Assembly (NCBI RefSeq): GCF_001552475.1
Contig: NZ_BCRG01000008.1
Span: forward strand, 1-64,000
From: Microbacterium oleivorans NBRC 103075
Lineage (GTDB): Bacteria; Actinomycetota; Actinomycetes; Actinomycetales; Microbacteriaceae
Direction: 5' to 3'
DNA: 64,000 bases
In this document: positions 1-8,436 of the stretch, one piece after another
Layout of the letters: each line of letters begins with the position of its first letter
Position numbering within the stretch: the stretch's first letter is position 1
Translations under genes and position numbers: made by a program
The notes under the pieces: model-generated
Seen by the model: only the letters and a program-made list of their open reading frames with translations
Database searches by the model: none
What the model was told of the DNA's origin: nothing

Positions 1-425
1 CCGAGCCCAGCGAGCCGGTCGCAGGCGGGGACGCCGAAGCGTGGGCGACCGTGACGCTGAGCGCCACCAGGGTCGAGCAGGGTGGGTCGTTCCGCGCCGA
101 GGTGTCGGGCCTGACCGCGGGGCAGCGGATCACGGCGACGCTGTTCAGCGATCCGATCGTGATCACCGGGATTCCGGCAGCGGACGCCGACGGTCGCCTT
201 GCGTTCACCGTCGCCGTCCCGGACGACCTCGAGACCGGCGCCCACACTCTGGTCCTGCGCACCGACGGCGAGGAGGACATTCGCATCCCGATCACCGTGG
301 TCCTGGCCGGGAGTCTCGCGAACACCGGCGGCGACCCCGTGCCACTCATCGCGCTGGTCGGCGGAGCGGGCGTCCTGCTGGTGCTCGGCGCGATGCTGAT
401 GCGCCGACGTCGTCAGCAGGTCTGA
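1..425 (+). CDS. Cell-wall anchored surface protein, C-terminal fragment (LAXTG sorting signal)
   Basis: Only the last 140 residues are in the window; the frame is open to the left edge (reading from base 3), so the start is missing. The visible part is a beta-rich, Ig-like segment followed by the pentapeptide LANTG (bases 315-329), a hydrophobic stretch of about 20 residues and a basic tail ending RRRRQQV. That order (pentapeptide, membrane span, positive tail) is the cell-wall sorting signal of sortase substrates; LAXTG is the form associated with class E sortases of high-GC Gram-positives. The protein is therefore probably exported and covalently attached to peptidoglycan. No sortase gene is in the window and the function of the missing ectodomain is unknown. 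Confidence 0.8.
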   Translation, partial: EPSEPVAGGDAEAWATVTLSATRVEQGGSFRAEVSGLTAGQRITATLFSDPIVITGIPAADADGRLAFTVAVPDDLETGAHTLVLRTDGEEDIRIPITVVLAGSLANTGGDPVPLIALVGGAGVLLVLGAMLMRRRRQQV

Positions 426-433
426 TCGTGTGA

Positions 434-471
434 CAGTGACGGCCCTCGCCGACAGGCGGGGGCCGTCACTG
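434..471. terminator. Bidirectional hairpin terminator
   Basis: A 17-bp stem (434-450 with 455-471, one G-U pair) closes a GACA loop between two convergent genes, the surface protein (+) and the thiolase (-). No long T tract follows on either strand, which is common for terminators in GC-rich actinobacteria. Function is inferred from position and stem strength. Confidence 0.7.
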
Positions 472-488
472 GTGAACGGATGCCGCGG

Positions 489-1673
489 TCAGGCGTCCCA
501 GCGTCGCAGCAACGCCGCGAGCGCCTGCCCGCCGCCGATGCACATCGTCACGATCGCGTACTCCCCACCCGTCCGCTGCAGCGTCAGCGCGGCGCGGACG
601 GTCAGGATCGTGCCGGTCGCACCTACGGGGTGGCCGAGCGCGATCGCGCCACCGTACGGATTGGTCCGTTCCGGATCGAGCCCCGTATCGCGCATCACCG
701 CGATCACCTGCGACGCGAACGCCTCGTTGAGCTCGACCGTCGCGACGTCGGCAGGACTCAGCCCCGTCTGGGCGAACAGCTTCCGGAGCGCGAGTGTCGG
801 CGCGTACCCCATGATCGCCGGGTCGAGCGCCGCGGTCGTGACGGCCTCGATCGTCGCGAGTGCCGGCAGTCCCTCGGCACGCACGTCGGACTCGCGCATC
901 AGCACGGTCGCCGCGGCGCCGTCGTTGATGCCCGACGCGTTCCCCGCCGTCACCGTGCCGTCCGCGGTGAACGCCGGGCGCAGCCGTGCGAGCGCCTCGA
1001 GCGTGGTGTCCGGACGCGGATGCTCATCGAGCGTCACCTCCACGGGCCGCCGGTCGGTGGTCGTCGTGGCGACGATCTCCTCCCCGAACGCGGCGCGCGC
1101 GGCATCCGTCGATGCGCGACGCTGGGACTCGACGGCGTAGGCGTCCTGCTCAGCGCGCGTCACGGCGAACCGCTCGGCGACGGTCTCGGCGGTCGTCCCC
1201 ATGTGCCGACCGCTGAACGGGTCGGTGAGCATCGCAAGGGTGCCGTCGAGCAGCTGGCGGTGCCCCAGGGTGGCACCCGAGCGGGCATCCATGTCGTAGA
1301 ACGGCATCCGCGTCATGTTCTCGGCACCGCCCGCGACGGCGGCGTCGATGCCGCCCCAGCGCAGCTCCTGCGCCGCCGACCAGATGGACTGCAACCCCGA
1401 CCCGCACAGCCGGTTGACCGTGAAGGCGGGGGTGTCGTCGGCGAGACCGGCGGCGAGCGCGATGCGCCGGGCGATGTACGCGTCGCCCGCGACCTGACCG
1501 ATCGTCCCGATCACGACCTCGCCGACACGCGCGGAGTCGACTCCGGAGCGCCCGAGCGCGGCCGACACGGCCTGCGCTCCGAGTTCGTGGGCAGGAGTGC
1601 CGCGGAACGCACCGTCGAACCGGCCGACGGGGGTGCGTGCTCCGGCGACGACGACGATGCGCTCGACACTCAT
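489..1673 (-). CDS. Thiolase (acetyl-CoA C-acyltransferase) of the methylcitrate operon
   Basis: 394 residues, usual thiolase length. The enzyme forms or cleaves 3-ketoacyl-CoA. Visible family signatures: nucleophile Cys90 in NRLCGSG, NEAFA at 316-320, catalytic His348 in GHPVGATG and second Cys378 in CIGGG. The ATG start at 1673 overlaps the prpC stop by 4 bp (ATGA), so it is the last gene of the operon gntR-prpD-prpB-prpC-thiolase. A thiolase beside methylcitrate genes resembles the Bacillus mmg operon, where mmgA is a thiolase; an inferred role is to supply propionyl-CoA and acetyl-CoA from odd-chain or branched substrates. Substrate specificity cannot be read from the sequence. Confidence 0.9.
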   Translation of the reverse strand: MSVERIVVVAGARTPVGRFDGAFRGTPAHELGAQAVSAALGRSGVDSARVGEVVIGTIGQVAGDAYIARRIALAAGLADDTPAFTVNRLCGSGLQSIWSAAQELRWGGIDAAVAGGAENMTRMPFYDMDARSGATLGHRQLLDGTLAMLTDPFSGRHMGTTAETVAERFAVTRAEQDAYAVESQRRASTDAARAAFGEEIVATTTTDRRPVEVTLDEHPRPDTTLEALARLRPAFTADGTVTAGNASGINDGAAATVLMRESDVRAEGLPALATIEAVTTAALDPAIMGYAPTLALRKLFAQTGLSPADVATVELNEAFASQVIAVMRDTGLDPERTNPYGGAIALGHPVGATGTILTVRAALTLQRTGGEYAIVTMCIGGGQALAALLRRWDA

Positions 1674-2860
1674 CCGGCGGCTTCCTCCGGCCGCTCCAGC
1701 GCCTCGACCTCGGCGGCATCCGGAACGTAGCCCTCGATGTGCCGTTCGTTCGAACCGCTGTACGCGGCGAGGGGACGGATGAGTGCGTTGGATGCCTGCT
1801 GTTCCATGATGTGCGCCGTCCAGCCGGTGATGCGCGCGGCGATGAACAGGGGCGTGAACGTCAGCGTGTCGAAGCCCATGAGGCTGTACGCCGGACCCGA
1901 CGGATAGTCGAGGTTCGGGTAGATGCCCTTCCGCGACACGAACTCGGACTCGAGCGTCTCGTAGAGCTCGGCGACGTCGGGGCGGTCGTAGTGCGCGACG
2001 AGCGTGTCGAGCGCGGCCTTCATCGTGGGCACGCGCGAGTCGCCGCGCTTGTAGACGCGGTGACCGAACCCCATGATCTTGCGCTTGGCGGCGAGGGCGT
2101 CGTCGAGCCAGGCCACGACGGCGTCGGCCGAACCGATCTCGTCGAAGATATGCATGACGGCCTCGTTCGCGCCGCCGTGGAGCGGTCCTTTCAGCGCGCC
2201 GATCGCACCGACGACGGACGAGTACAGGTCGCTTAGCGTCGACGCGATGACGCGGGCGGTGAACGTCGACGCGTTGAAGGAGTGCTCGGCGTACAGGATC
2301 ATCGAGCGGTTGAACGCGTCGACGACGGCCTCGTCGGGCTCCTCGCCGAACGTCATCCAGAGGAAGTTCGCGGCGTAGCCGAGGTCCTCCCGCGGCTCGA
2401 CGATCTCCTGGCCGCGGCGACGGCGCTGACCGTACGCGACGATCGCGGGGAGGATCGCGAACAGACGGATGCTGCGGTCCAGGTTCTCCGCCGGGGTGCC
2501 CGCGGCATCCAGCACGTTCGCGATACCCGCGGTCTCGAACGATCCGAGCAGGCTCACGACGGTTCGCGCCTCGTCCATCGGGTGCGCCGAGGTCGGCATC
2601 GCGTCGATGAAGGCGCGGATGTCGTCGGGAAGCGAACGGTTCGCCCGCTCGACCGCCTGCAGTTCGGCGAGCTGATCGGCCGTCGGCAGTTCGCCGTGCC
2701 ACAGGAGGTACGCGACCGCTTCGAACGGCTGCGTCGCGGCCAGCTCCTGAACGGGATAGCCCCGGTACAGCAGCGAGTTCGTCTCGGGGTTGACCTTGCT
2801 GATCGCCGTCGTGTCGGCGTGGACGCCGGCCAGGCCCTTCTTGATGTCGGGGTCGGTCAT
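1670..2860 (-). CDS. prpC: 2-methylcitrate synthase / citrate synthase-like
   Basis: 396 residues of the citrate synthase family. Catalytic residues expected for the family are present: His228 in GPLHGGANE, His267 in MGFGHRVYK and Asp318 in PNLDYPSG. The enzyme would condense propionyl-CoA with oxaloacetate to give 2-methylcitrate. The assignment to methylcitrate rather than housekeeping citrate synthase rests on the short form of the protein and on its place between prpB (22 bp upstream) and the thiolase (4-bp overlap). The ATG at 2860 was chosen because the protein then begins MTDPDIKKGL, the normal N-terminus, preceded by an AGGAGC ribosome-binding site. Many such enzymes also accept acetyl-CoA. 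Confidence 0.92.
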   Translation of the reverse strand: MTDPDIKKGLAGVHADTTAISKVNPETNSLLYRGYPVQELAATQPFEAVAYLLWHGELPTADQLAELQAVERANRSLPDDIRAFIDAMPTSAHPMDEARTVVSLLGSFETAGIANVLDAAGTPAENLDRSIRLFAILPAIVAYGQRRRRGQEIVEPREDLGYAANFLWMTFGEEPDEAVVDAFNRSMILYAEHSFNASTFTARVIASTLSDLYSSVVGAIGALKGPLHGGANEAVMHIFDEIGSADAVVAWLDDALAAKRKIMGFGHRVYKRGDSRVPTMKAALDTLVAHYDRPDVAELYETLESEFVSRKGIYPNLDYPSGPAYSLMGFDTLTFTPLFIAARITGWTAHIMEQQASNALIRPLAAYSGSNERHIEGYVPDAAEVEALERPEEAAG

Positions 2861-2882
2861 GCTCGCTCCTGCTCCTCGACCG

Positions 2883-3782
2883 TCATCGGTCGATCCGGAA
2901 AGTGAAGACGTTCGTGTCGAAGTGGTTGTACGACTCGTAGTCGATGAGGTCGTACAGATCGGCGCGGTGCTGCATCTCGCCGAGACGGGGCGTGAGGTGC
3001 CCCTCATCGATCAGCGTATCGAGCGCACGCTCGGCCGCGCCCATCGCGATCCGCAGGAGCGACACCGGCCAGATGACGATGTTCACCCCGACGTCTCGCA
3101 GCTGATCGACGGAGAAGAGGTCGCTCTTGCCGAACTCGGTCATGTTGGCGAGGATCGGCACGTCCACGGCGGCCCGCACCGCGGCGAACTCCTCGAGGCT
3201 CCGCATGGCCTCGGGGAAGATCGCGTCGGCGCCCGCGTCGACGAGTTTGCGGGCGCGGTCGGTCGCGGCATCCAACCCGTCGACGGCGCGGATGTCGGTG
3301 CGCGCCATCACGAGGAAGTTCGGGTCGCGGCGCGCGTCGACGGCGGCACGGATGCGCTTGAGCGCCGTGTCCTCGTCGACGACCGCCTTGCCGTCGAGGT
3401 GGCCGCACCGCTTGGGGTTCACCTGGTCCTCGATGTGCGCACCGGCGATGCCGGCGTCCTCGAGGGTCTGAATCGTCCGCGCGACGTTCATCGGCTCGCC
3501 GAAGCCTGTGTCGGCGTCGATGATCGCGGGCAGCTCGGTCGTGCGGGCGATCTGCTGACCGCGAGCGGCGACCTCGGTGAGCGTCGTCAGCCCGATGTCG
3601 GGCAGTCCCAGGTCGGCCGAGAGGACGGCGCCCGAGATGTAGACACCCTCGAACCCCTTCCGCTCGATGAGTCGGGCCGACAGCGGGTTGAACGCGCCGG
3701 GGAAGCGGAGGAGCTCCCCGGTCGCGAGCCGCTCACGGAAGAGGCGGCGCTTCTCGTGCGCGGGAGTCTGTGCGTACAGCAT
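2883..3782 (-). CDS. prpB: 2-methylisocitrate lyase
   Basis: 299 residues of the isocitrate lyase/PEP mutase superfamily. It would split 2-methylisocitrate into pyruvate and succinate, the last step of the methylcitrate cycle. The active-site loop KRCGH is at 124-128 (Cys126 is the catalytic cysteine of the family) and metal-binding aspartates lie in DAD at 89-91. It sits between prpD and prpC. The 157 bp between the prpD stop and this ATG (3783-3939) contain no recognisable gene, only small GC-rich dyads such as CCGCGG-AAT-CCCGCGG, so a processing or internal regulatory site there is possible but unproven. Confidence 0.94.
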   Translation of the reverse strand: MLYAQTPAHEKRRLFRERLATGELLRFPGAFNPLSARLIERKGFEGVYISGAVLSADLGLPDIGLTTLTEVAARGQQIARTTELPAIIDADTGFGEPMNVARTIQTLEDAGIAGAHIEDQVNPKRCGHLDGKAVVDEDTALKRIRAAVDARRDPNFLVMARTDIRAVDGLDAATDRARKLVDAGADAIFPEAMRSLEEFAAVRAAVDVPILANMTEFGKSDLFSVDQLRDVGVNIVIWPVSLLRIAMGAAERALDTLIDEGHLTPRLGEMQHRADLYDLIDYESYNHFDTNVFTFRIDR

Positions 3783-3939
3783 CAGCAGGCCTTCCTCTCG
3801 ACGGACTGTTCCGTCCTCAGCCTCGACGGATCGGAGCCCCCGACCGGGACCGCGGAATCCCGCGGATGCAGACCGCCGCCCGGCCGAACGCGCGAGCGCA
3901 GAGACTGAATCCCGAACGCCCGGCCCATCAGACCGATCA

Positions 3940-5466
3940 TCAGAAGAGTCCCTTCGGTGCCGGCGCGGCCTCGAGGACGCCCGCCTTCGCGACGACGTCG
4001 AGCTGACGCACCTCTTCGGCGGTCAGCTCGGGCAGCCGCTCGACGAGCGCGAGGAACCGGTCGATCTCGGCGGGTTCGAGTACGGGCTCGGCCAGCAGGC
4101 GGAACTTCCGGACGTAGTCCGCCCGCGCGAATGGGCGGGCGCCGAGCGGGTGCGCGTCGGCGACGGCGATCTCGTCGACGACGGTAGAGCCGTCGGTGAG
4201 GGTGATCTCGACCCGACCGCCGAACGCCTTCTCGTCGGGGTCCTCCGAGTGGTAGCGCCTCGTCCACTCAGGATCCTCGGCGGTCGTCACCCTGTGCCAG
4301 AGCTCGACCGTGTCGGGCCTGCCGGCGCGCTCGGGTGCGTAGGAGTCGACGTGGTGCCAGCCGCCGTCCTGCAGCGCGACGGCGAAGATGTACGGGATCG
4401 AGTGGTCGAGCGTCTCGCGCGACGCGGTGGGGTCGTACTTCTGCGGGTCGCCGGCGCCCGAGCCGATCACGTAGTGCGTGTGGTGGCTGGTGTGCAGCAC
4501 GACCGAGGCGATGTTCGCCGGGTCGCGCAGCTCGGGACGCTCGGTGCCGAGCTTCCGGGCCAGGTCGATCCACGCCTGCGCCTGGTACTCGGCCGAGTGC
4601 TCCTTCGTGTACGTGTCGAGGACGCCGCGCTTCGGTTCGCCTGCGGCAGGCAGCGGCACGTCGTACGCGGCGTCCTTGCCGTCGAGGAGCCAGGCGATGA
4701 CGCCGTCCTCCCCCTCGTAGATGGGCGAAGGGGAAGTCTCGCCGCGCATCGCCCGGTCGACGGCCTCGACCGCCATCTTCCCGGCGAAGGCGGGAGCATG
4801 CGCCTTCCACGTGGAGATCTCGCCCTTGCGCGACTGTCGGGTCGCGGTCGTGGTGTGGAGGGCCTGTCCGACGGCCTGGTAGATCGTGTCGACGTCGAGG
4901 CCGAGGAGGGTTCCGATGCCGGCGGCGGCCGACGGGCCGAGGTGGGCGACGTGGTCGATCTTGTGCTTGTGCAGGCTGATCGCGCGCACGAGGTCGACCT
5001 GGATCTCGTAGCCCGTCGCGAGCCCGCGGACGAGTGCCGCACCGTCGGCACCGACGTGCTGCGCGACCGCGAGGATCGCGGGGATGTTGTCACCCGGGTG
5101 CGAGTACTCCGCGGCCAGGAACGTGTCGTGGTAGTCGAGTTCACGGACGGCGACGCCGTTCGCCCACGCCGCCCATTCGGGGCTCGTGCGGGTCTCGTTC
5201 GGGACGCCGAAGACCGTCCCGCCGTGACCGTTCGCCGACACCGGGTGCGACAGCGCCTGCGAGCGTGCGGCGCTGACGGGGCGACGGGTGAGGGATGCCG
5301 CGGCCACCGCCGCGTTGTCGATGATCCGGTTGACGATCATGTCGACGACGTCGGCCTCGACGGCGACCGGGTCGACGGCGACCCGCGCGATCTTGTACGC
5401 GAGCTGCTCTTCGCGGGGCAGGGGTTCGTCGCTGCGGTACACGCGGACGTGGTGGGTGACAGTCAT
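3940..5466 (-). CDS. prpD: 2-methylcitrate dehydratase (MmgE/PrpD family)
   Basis: 508 residues, matching full-length PrpD/MmgE proteins. It dehydrates 2-methylcitrate to 2-methyl-cis-aconitate and, in MmgE-type enzymes, also rehydrates it to 2-methylisocitrate. No acnD or prpF gene is present, so either this protein or a housekeeping aconitase must complete the isomerisation. Family-typical segments include the N-terminal helical region around [19 protein letters not shown] and the central HNTF-like [15 protein letters not shown] region. The ATG overlaps the gntR stop by 4 bp, indicating translational coupling, and prpB follows after 157 bp. Confidence 0.94.
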   Translation of the reverse strand: MTVTHHVRVYRSDEPLPREEQLAYKIARVAVDPVAVEADVVDMIVNRIIDNAAVAAASLTRRPVSAARSQALSHPVSANGHGGTVFGVPNETRTSPEWAAWANGVAVRELDYHDTFLAAEYSHPGDNIPAILAVAQHVGADGAALVRGLATGYEIQVDLVRAISLHKHKIDHVAHLGPSAAAGIGTLLGLDVDTIYQAVGQALHTTTATRQSRKGEISTWKAHAPAFAGKMAVEAVDRAMRGETSPSPIYEGEDGVIAWLLDGKDAAYDVPLPAAGEPKRGVLDTYTKEHSAEYQAQAWIDLARKLGTERPELRDPANIASVVLHTSHHTHYVIGSGAGDPQKYDPTASRETLDHSIPYIFAVALQDGGWHHVDSYAPERAGRPDTVELWHRVTTAEDPEWTRRYHSEDPDEKAFGGRVEITLTDGSTVVDEIAVADAHPLGARPFARADYVRKFRLLAEPVLEPAEIDRFLALVERLPELTAEEVRQLDVVAKAGVLEAAPAPKGLF

Positions 5467-6131
5467 GTCGGTTCCTCCGGAGAGTCGGTGGTCAACGAAT
5501 CGAGAATCGAGGTCAGGGCGTTGTGCAGGTGGACATGCGTCGCGTGGGCGGCGAGGTCGACGTCGCCCGCCGCGATCGCACGCGCGATGAGCTGGTGTTC
5601 GGCGACGGAGGCGATCAGCCGCTCGGGCTTGTCGCGCGCCAGCCGGCGCACGCGGACGAGGTGCGTCCGAACGGTCCGGAGCGCCGAGCTGAGGTAATCG
5701 TTGCCGACCGCGGCATCCAATTCGGCGTCGAACCGACCGATGAGGCGGTAGTAGGCGTCGGCGTCGGATGCCGGTCCGCCCGCGGTCTGCGTCGCCGCGA
5801 ACTCCTCGGCGAGCGCATCGAAGACCGCCCGATCGGCGGTTCGCGCCGCGAGCCTCGCCGCGGTCTCCTCGAGTGCGCGGCGCACGTCGAAGAGGGCGCG
5901 GATGTCGTCGGCATCGATGCCGCTGACCGCCGTCACTCGAGGCGACACCTGGGTGACCAGGCCGTGGGAGGCGAGCCGGGCGAGCGCTTCGCGGAGCGGG
6001 GTCCGGCTCACGCCCAGGCGTGCCGCCTGCTCCGCCTCACCGAGCACGGTGCCTGGGGCGAGCGCGCCGGACTGGATCTCGTCGAGCAGGGTTGCGTACG
6101 CGCGATCGCTGGCGCGCTTCCCGTGACTCAC
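5463..6131 (-). CDS. GntR-family (FCD/FadR type) regulator of the methylcitrate operon
   Basis: 222 residues: N-terminal winged helix-turn-helix at about 10-75 ([20 protein letters not shown] is the recognition region) and a C-terminal helical FCD ligand domain containing the metal-binding-type histidines in SVAEHQLI and THVHLH. It starts with GTG at 6131; the nearby ATG at 6136 is in another frame. It is the first gene of the prp operon and overlaps prpD by 4 bp, so it almost certainly controls its own operon. The likely effector is a propionate or methylcitrate intermediate (inference). Two related dyads just upstream are candidate operators. Confidence 0.9.
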   Translation of the reverse strand: MSHGKRASDRAYATLLDEIQSGALAPGTVLGEAEQAARLGVSRTPLREALARLASHGLVTQVSPRVTAVSGIDADDIRALFDVRRALEETAARLAARTADRAVFDALAEEFAATQTAGGPASDADAYYRLIGRFDAELDAAVGNDYLSSALRTVRTHLVRVRRLARDKPERLIASVAEHQLIARAIAAGDVDLAAHATHVHLHNALTSILDSLTTDSPEEPT

Positions 6132-6136
6132 TCCAT

Positions 6137-6150
6137 CAGTGTATGCACTG
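6137..6150. promoter_or_regulatory. Candidate GntR operator, proximal
   Basis: The dyad CAGTGTATGCACTG (5-bp arms CAGTG/CACTG around TATG) lies immediately upstream of the gntR start and just downstream of the predicted transcription start of the prp operon. The core TGTATGCA resembles the TGTATACA-type cores bound by FCD-group GntR proteins. Position suits autorepression. Confidence 0.6.
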
Positions 6151-6163
6151 TCGTGCTCGAGTG

Positions 6164-6169
6164 AGTCTA
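6164..6169 (-). promoter_or_regulatory. -10 box of the prp operon
   Basis: Read on the minus strand this is TAGACT, a good TANNNT box. Transcription would begin near 6157, giving a leader of about 25 nt before the gntR GTG and placing the proximal dyad inside the transcribed leader. Confidence 0.5.
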
Positions 6170-6190
6170 GAAAGAGATATCAGAGCGCTT

Positions 6191-6200
6191 GGGTATACAC
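6191..6200. promoter_or_regulatory. Candidate GntR operator, distal
   Basis: GGGTATACAC matches the proximal site core GTGTATGCAC at 8 of 10 positions and carries the GTATAC palindrome. It lies about five helical turns upstream of the proximal site, in the -35 region of the prp promoter. Paired sites at this spacing would allow cooperative binding; this is inferred only from sequence similarity. Confidence 0.4.
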
Positions 6201-6218
6201 ACAAGTGCGACGGACGAA

Positions 6219-6806
6219 TCAGCCGCGCCAGCCTGCGACCAGTGGGCCGACCGCGTCGAGACCCCGGATCGCGGCATCCGCATCGGTCCGCGCGAGGGCG
6301 AGAGCGGCGATGACGAGGGATGCCGTGGCTTCGGCGAGCGGCGAGGTCGACGCCGGCGTGAGGTCGGGACGGGCGGCGGCAACCCCGGTCGCGACGGCGC
6401 CACGCACGTCGTCGAGGTAGGCGTTGACCAGCTGACGGACCTCGGGTTCATCGTCGACGAGGGGGCCGCAGGCCGCATTGATGAGGAGGCATCCCGACCG
6501 GGCGCGCGACGACCCGTCGGCGATCGCCCCGCGCATGCCGGCGATGTACTCGCTGAGCGCTTCGGGACCGGGCTCGGAGTTCCGGAGCGGCTCGAGTCGC
6601 ACGCGCACCACCTCGTCGAGGTACCGGGCCACGACCGCCTCGAAGAGACCCTTCTTGCTGCCGAAGGCGTGGTAGATGCTCGATCGCTTGAGTCCGGTCG
6701 CCTGTTCGAGCTCGCCGATGCCGGTTTCGGCGTAGCCGCGCGCCCAGAAGACGTCGCGCGCGGCGCGGATGACGTCGTCGCGGTCGTATGCGCTGGTGCG
6801 ACCCAT
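6219..6806 (-). CDS. TetR/AcrR-family repressor of the divergent oxidoreductase
   Basis: 195 residues. The N-terminal helix-turn-helix (about 8-55) contains the family pattern A..VFW..GY..T.I..L....GL..SSIY..FGSK, and the C-terminal region resembles the TetR_C_6/YjdC-type domain with a conserved Cys in RSGCLLINAA. The ATG at 6806 has a GAGAGGA ribosome-binding site. It is divergent from a zinc-free MDR oxidoreductase 68 bp away, and an 18-bp palindrome sits between the two starts, so it probably represses that gene and itself. TetR/oxidoreductase pairs of this kind often respond to electrophiles or quinones; the ligand here is unknown. Confidence 0.88.
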   Translation of the reverse strand: MGRTSAYDRDDVIRAARDVFWARGYAETGIGELEQATGLKRSSIYHAFGSKKGLFEAVVARYLDEVVRVRLEPLRNSEPGPEALSEYIAGMRGAIADGSSRARSGCLLINAACGPLVDDEPEVRQLVNAYLDDVRGAVATGVAAARPDLTPASTSPLAEATASLVIAALALARTDADAAIRGLDAVGPLVAGWRG

Positions 6807-6831
6807 GGTGGATCCTCTCGGTCACTCGTAG

Positions 6832-6853
6832 TATATTGTACCGATCGTTACAA
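6832..6853. promoter_or_regulatory. TetR operator overlapping the oxidoreductase promoter
   Basis: TTGTACCGATCGTTACAA (6836-6853) is an 18-bp palindrome with a single mismatched pair, the size expected for a TetR-family dimer site. It overlaps a -10 like TATATT at 6832-6837 for the rightward gene. It lies between the divergent tetR and oxidoreductase starts, so bound repressor would block both. Confidence 0.7.
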
Positions 6854-6874
6854 AATGACGCTATGGAGGAAAAC

Positions 6875-7852
6875 ATGCGCGCAGTCACCCACCCCGTTTT
6901 CGGCGAACCGGCCGACGTCCTCGAGACGACCGACGTCTTCGACCCGACGCCCGGTGCCGGCGAGGTCCGCGTACGTCTCCTCGCATCGCCCATCCACAAC
7001 CACGACCTGTGGACGATCCGCGGCACCTACGGCTTCAAGCCCGAACTTCCCGCCCGCTCCGGCACCGAGGCTGTCGGCGTCGTCGAAGAGCTCGGCGAGG
7101 GTGTCGAGAACCTCCAGGTCGGCCAGCGCGTCGCCACCGGCGGCACCTTCGGCGTGTGGGCCGAGCAGTTCGTCGCTCGCGCGGCAGGCCTCATCCCCGT
7201 CCCCGAGGGCCTCCCCGACGAGCAGGCCGCTCAGCTGGTCTCGATGCCGTTCAGCGCCATCAGCCTCATCGACTTCCTCGACCTGAAGCCCGGTGACTGG
7301 ATCGTCCAGAACGCCGCCAACGGCGCCGTCGGCCGGATGGTCGCCCAGATGGGTCGTGCTCGCGGCCTCAACGTCGTCGGCCTCGTCCGCCGCAGCGCCG
7401 CCGTCGCGGAACTCGCCGAGCAGGGCATCGACCGCATCGTCGCCGTCGACACCGACGACTGGCAGGACCAGGTCGCCGAGATCACAGGCGGCGCCTCGAT
7501 CGTCGCCGGCGTCGACTCGGTCGGCGGCGAGTCGAGCGGCCACGTCCTCTCCCTCCTCGGCGAGAACGCCACGCTCGTCGTCTTCGGCGCGATGGACGCT
7601 CCCGTCATGCAGCTCGCCTCGGGACCGGTCATCTTCCGCCACATCACGATCAAGGGCTTCTGGGGCAGCAAGGTCAGCACCGAGATGGATGCCGCCAAGC
7701 GCGGCCAGCTGTTCGGCGAGCTCGCTCAGCACCTCTCGTCCGGCGTCCTGACGCTGCCCGTTTCGGCGACGTTCCCGCTCGAGCAGGCGCGCGAAGCCGC
7801 CCGCGCGAGCCTCACCGCCGGTCGCGTCGGCAAGGTCCTGCTGCGCCCGTGA
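6875..7852 (+). CDS. Zinc-independent medium-chain dehydrogenase/reductase (quinone or enoyl reductase-like)
   Basis: 325 residues of the MDR superfamily: N-terminal GroES-like domain (SGTEAVGVVEELGEGV near 60-75) and an NADPH-binding Rossmann fold with NAANGAVGRMVAQMGRARG replacing the usual G-rich loop. Zinc-ligand cysteine patterns of alcohol dehydrogenases are absent, so it should be a zinc-free reductase similar to 2-enoyl thioester reductases or quinone oxidoreductases. The ATG at 6875 is preceded by GGAGGA. It is the target of the divergent TetR regulator. The natural substrate is unknown; detoxification of reactive carbonyl or quinone compounds is a reasonable inference. Confidence 0.85.
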   Translation: MRAVTHPVFGEPADVLETTDVFDPTPGAGEVRVRLLASPIHNHDLWTIRGTYGFKPELPARSGTEAVGVVEELGEGVENLQVGQRVATGGTFGVWAEQFVARAAGLIPVPEGLPDEQAAQLVSMPFSAISLIDFLDLKPGDWIVQNAANGAVGRMVAQMGRARGLNVVGLVRRSAAVAELAEQGIDRIVAVDTDDWQDQVAEITGGASIVAGVDSVGGESSGHVLSLLGENATLVVFGAMDAPVMQLASGPVIFRHITIKGFWGSKVSTEMDAAKRGQLFGELAQHLSSGVLTLPVSATFPLEQAREAARASLTAGRVGKVLLRP

Positions 7853-7858
7853 GGCGCG

Positions 7859-7890
7859 ACCCGCGCGCAGCCACCGTGTCGCGCGCGGGT
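7859..7890. terminator. Hairpin after the oxidoreductase gene
   Basis: ACCCGCGCG (7859-7867) pairs with CGCGCGGGT (7882-7890). The stem lies a few bases after the oxidoreductase stop and its last base is the first base of the TAGCGT box of the RNase HI gene. Probable terminator without a T tract. Confidence 0.55.
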
Positions 7891-7901
7891 AGCGTGGTCG
7901 G

Positions 7902-8435
7902 GTGACCGATTCCTCCCGTTATGTCGTGGCCACCGACGGCGCCTGCAAGGGCAACCCCGGACCGACCGGATGGGCGTGGGTCGGTGAAGACGGCCACTGG
8001 GCCGCGGGCTCCGTCATCCAAGGCACAAACAACGTCGGCGAGCTGCTCGGACTCCTGAAGGCGATCGAGGACCACGCCGACGTCAGCGAGCTCGTCGTGC
8101 AGGCCGACTCGAAGTACGCCATCGACACCTATGAGAAGTGGATGGACGGACACCGCCGGCGCGGCTGGAAGACCTCGACGGGCGCGCCGACGAAGAACGT
8201 CGACCTCCTGGAGCAGCTGATCGTCGCGCGCGACGCCCGCCGGGCCGCGGGGCTCCCCGACGTCGTGCTCGAGCACGTCCGCGGCCACCGCGGCCATGTC
8301 CTCAACGAGTGGGCTGACGAGCGCGCCGTGCGCGGGGCGGAACACGCGGCATCCGGCAAGGAGTCGGCATGGTCCTCGCTCGGCGGCCGTCACGAGAAGC
8401 TCGACGTGTCCGAGGCGCCCAAGAAGAAGCGCTGA
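7902..8435 (+). CDS. rnhA: Ribonuclease HI
   Basis: 177 residues. It hydrolyses the RNA strand of RNA-DNA hybrids. The catalytic set of the family is visible: Asp12 in TDGACKGNPGP, Glu47 in NNVGELLG, Asp69 in QADSKYA, the flexible-loop histidine in HVRGHRGH (129) and Asp139 in NEWAD. The length is a little above the 150-160 residues of the E. coli enzyme because of a basic C-terminal tail ending PKKKR. The GTG start lies 6 nt after TAGCGT (7890-7895), so the mRNA is probably leaderless. Confidence 0.95.
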   Translation: MTDSSRYVVATDGACKGNPGPTGWAWVGEDGHWAAGSVIQGTNNVGELLGLLKAIEDHADVSELVVQADSKYAIDTYEKWMDGHRRRGWKTSTGAPTKNVDLLEQLIVARDARRAAGLPDVVLEHVRGHRGHVLNEWADERAVRGAEHAASGKESAWSSLGGRHEKLDVSEAPKKKR

Positions 8436-8436
8436 C

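Noticed and set aside
489..2702. A 737-residue minus-strand frame joining the thiolase with upstream sequence
   Set aside because: The part before residue 344 is an out-of-frame, Arg/Ala-rich translation of prpC. The thiolase has its own ATG at 1673 with a 4-bp overlap.
3783..3939. A small gene between prpD and prpB
   Set aside because: Open frames there are short, Arg/Pro-rich and lack a start with a ribosome-binding site; only small GC dyads are visible.
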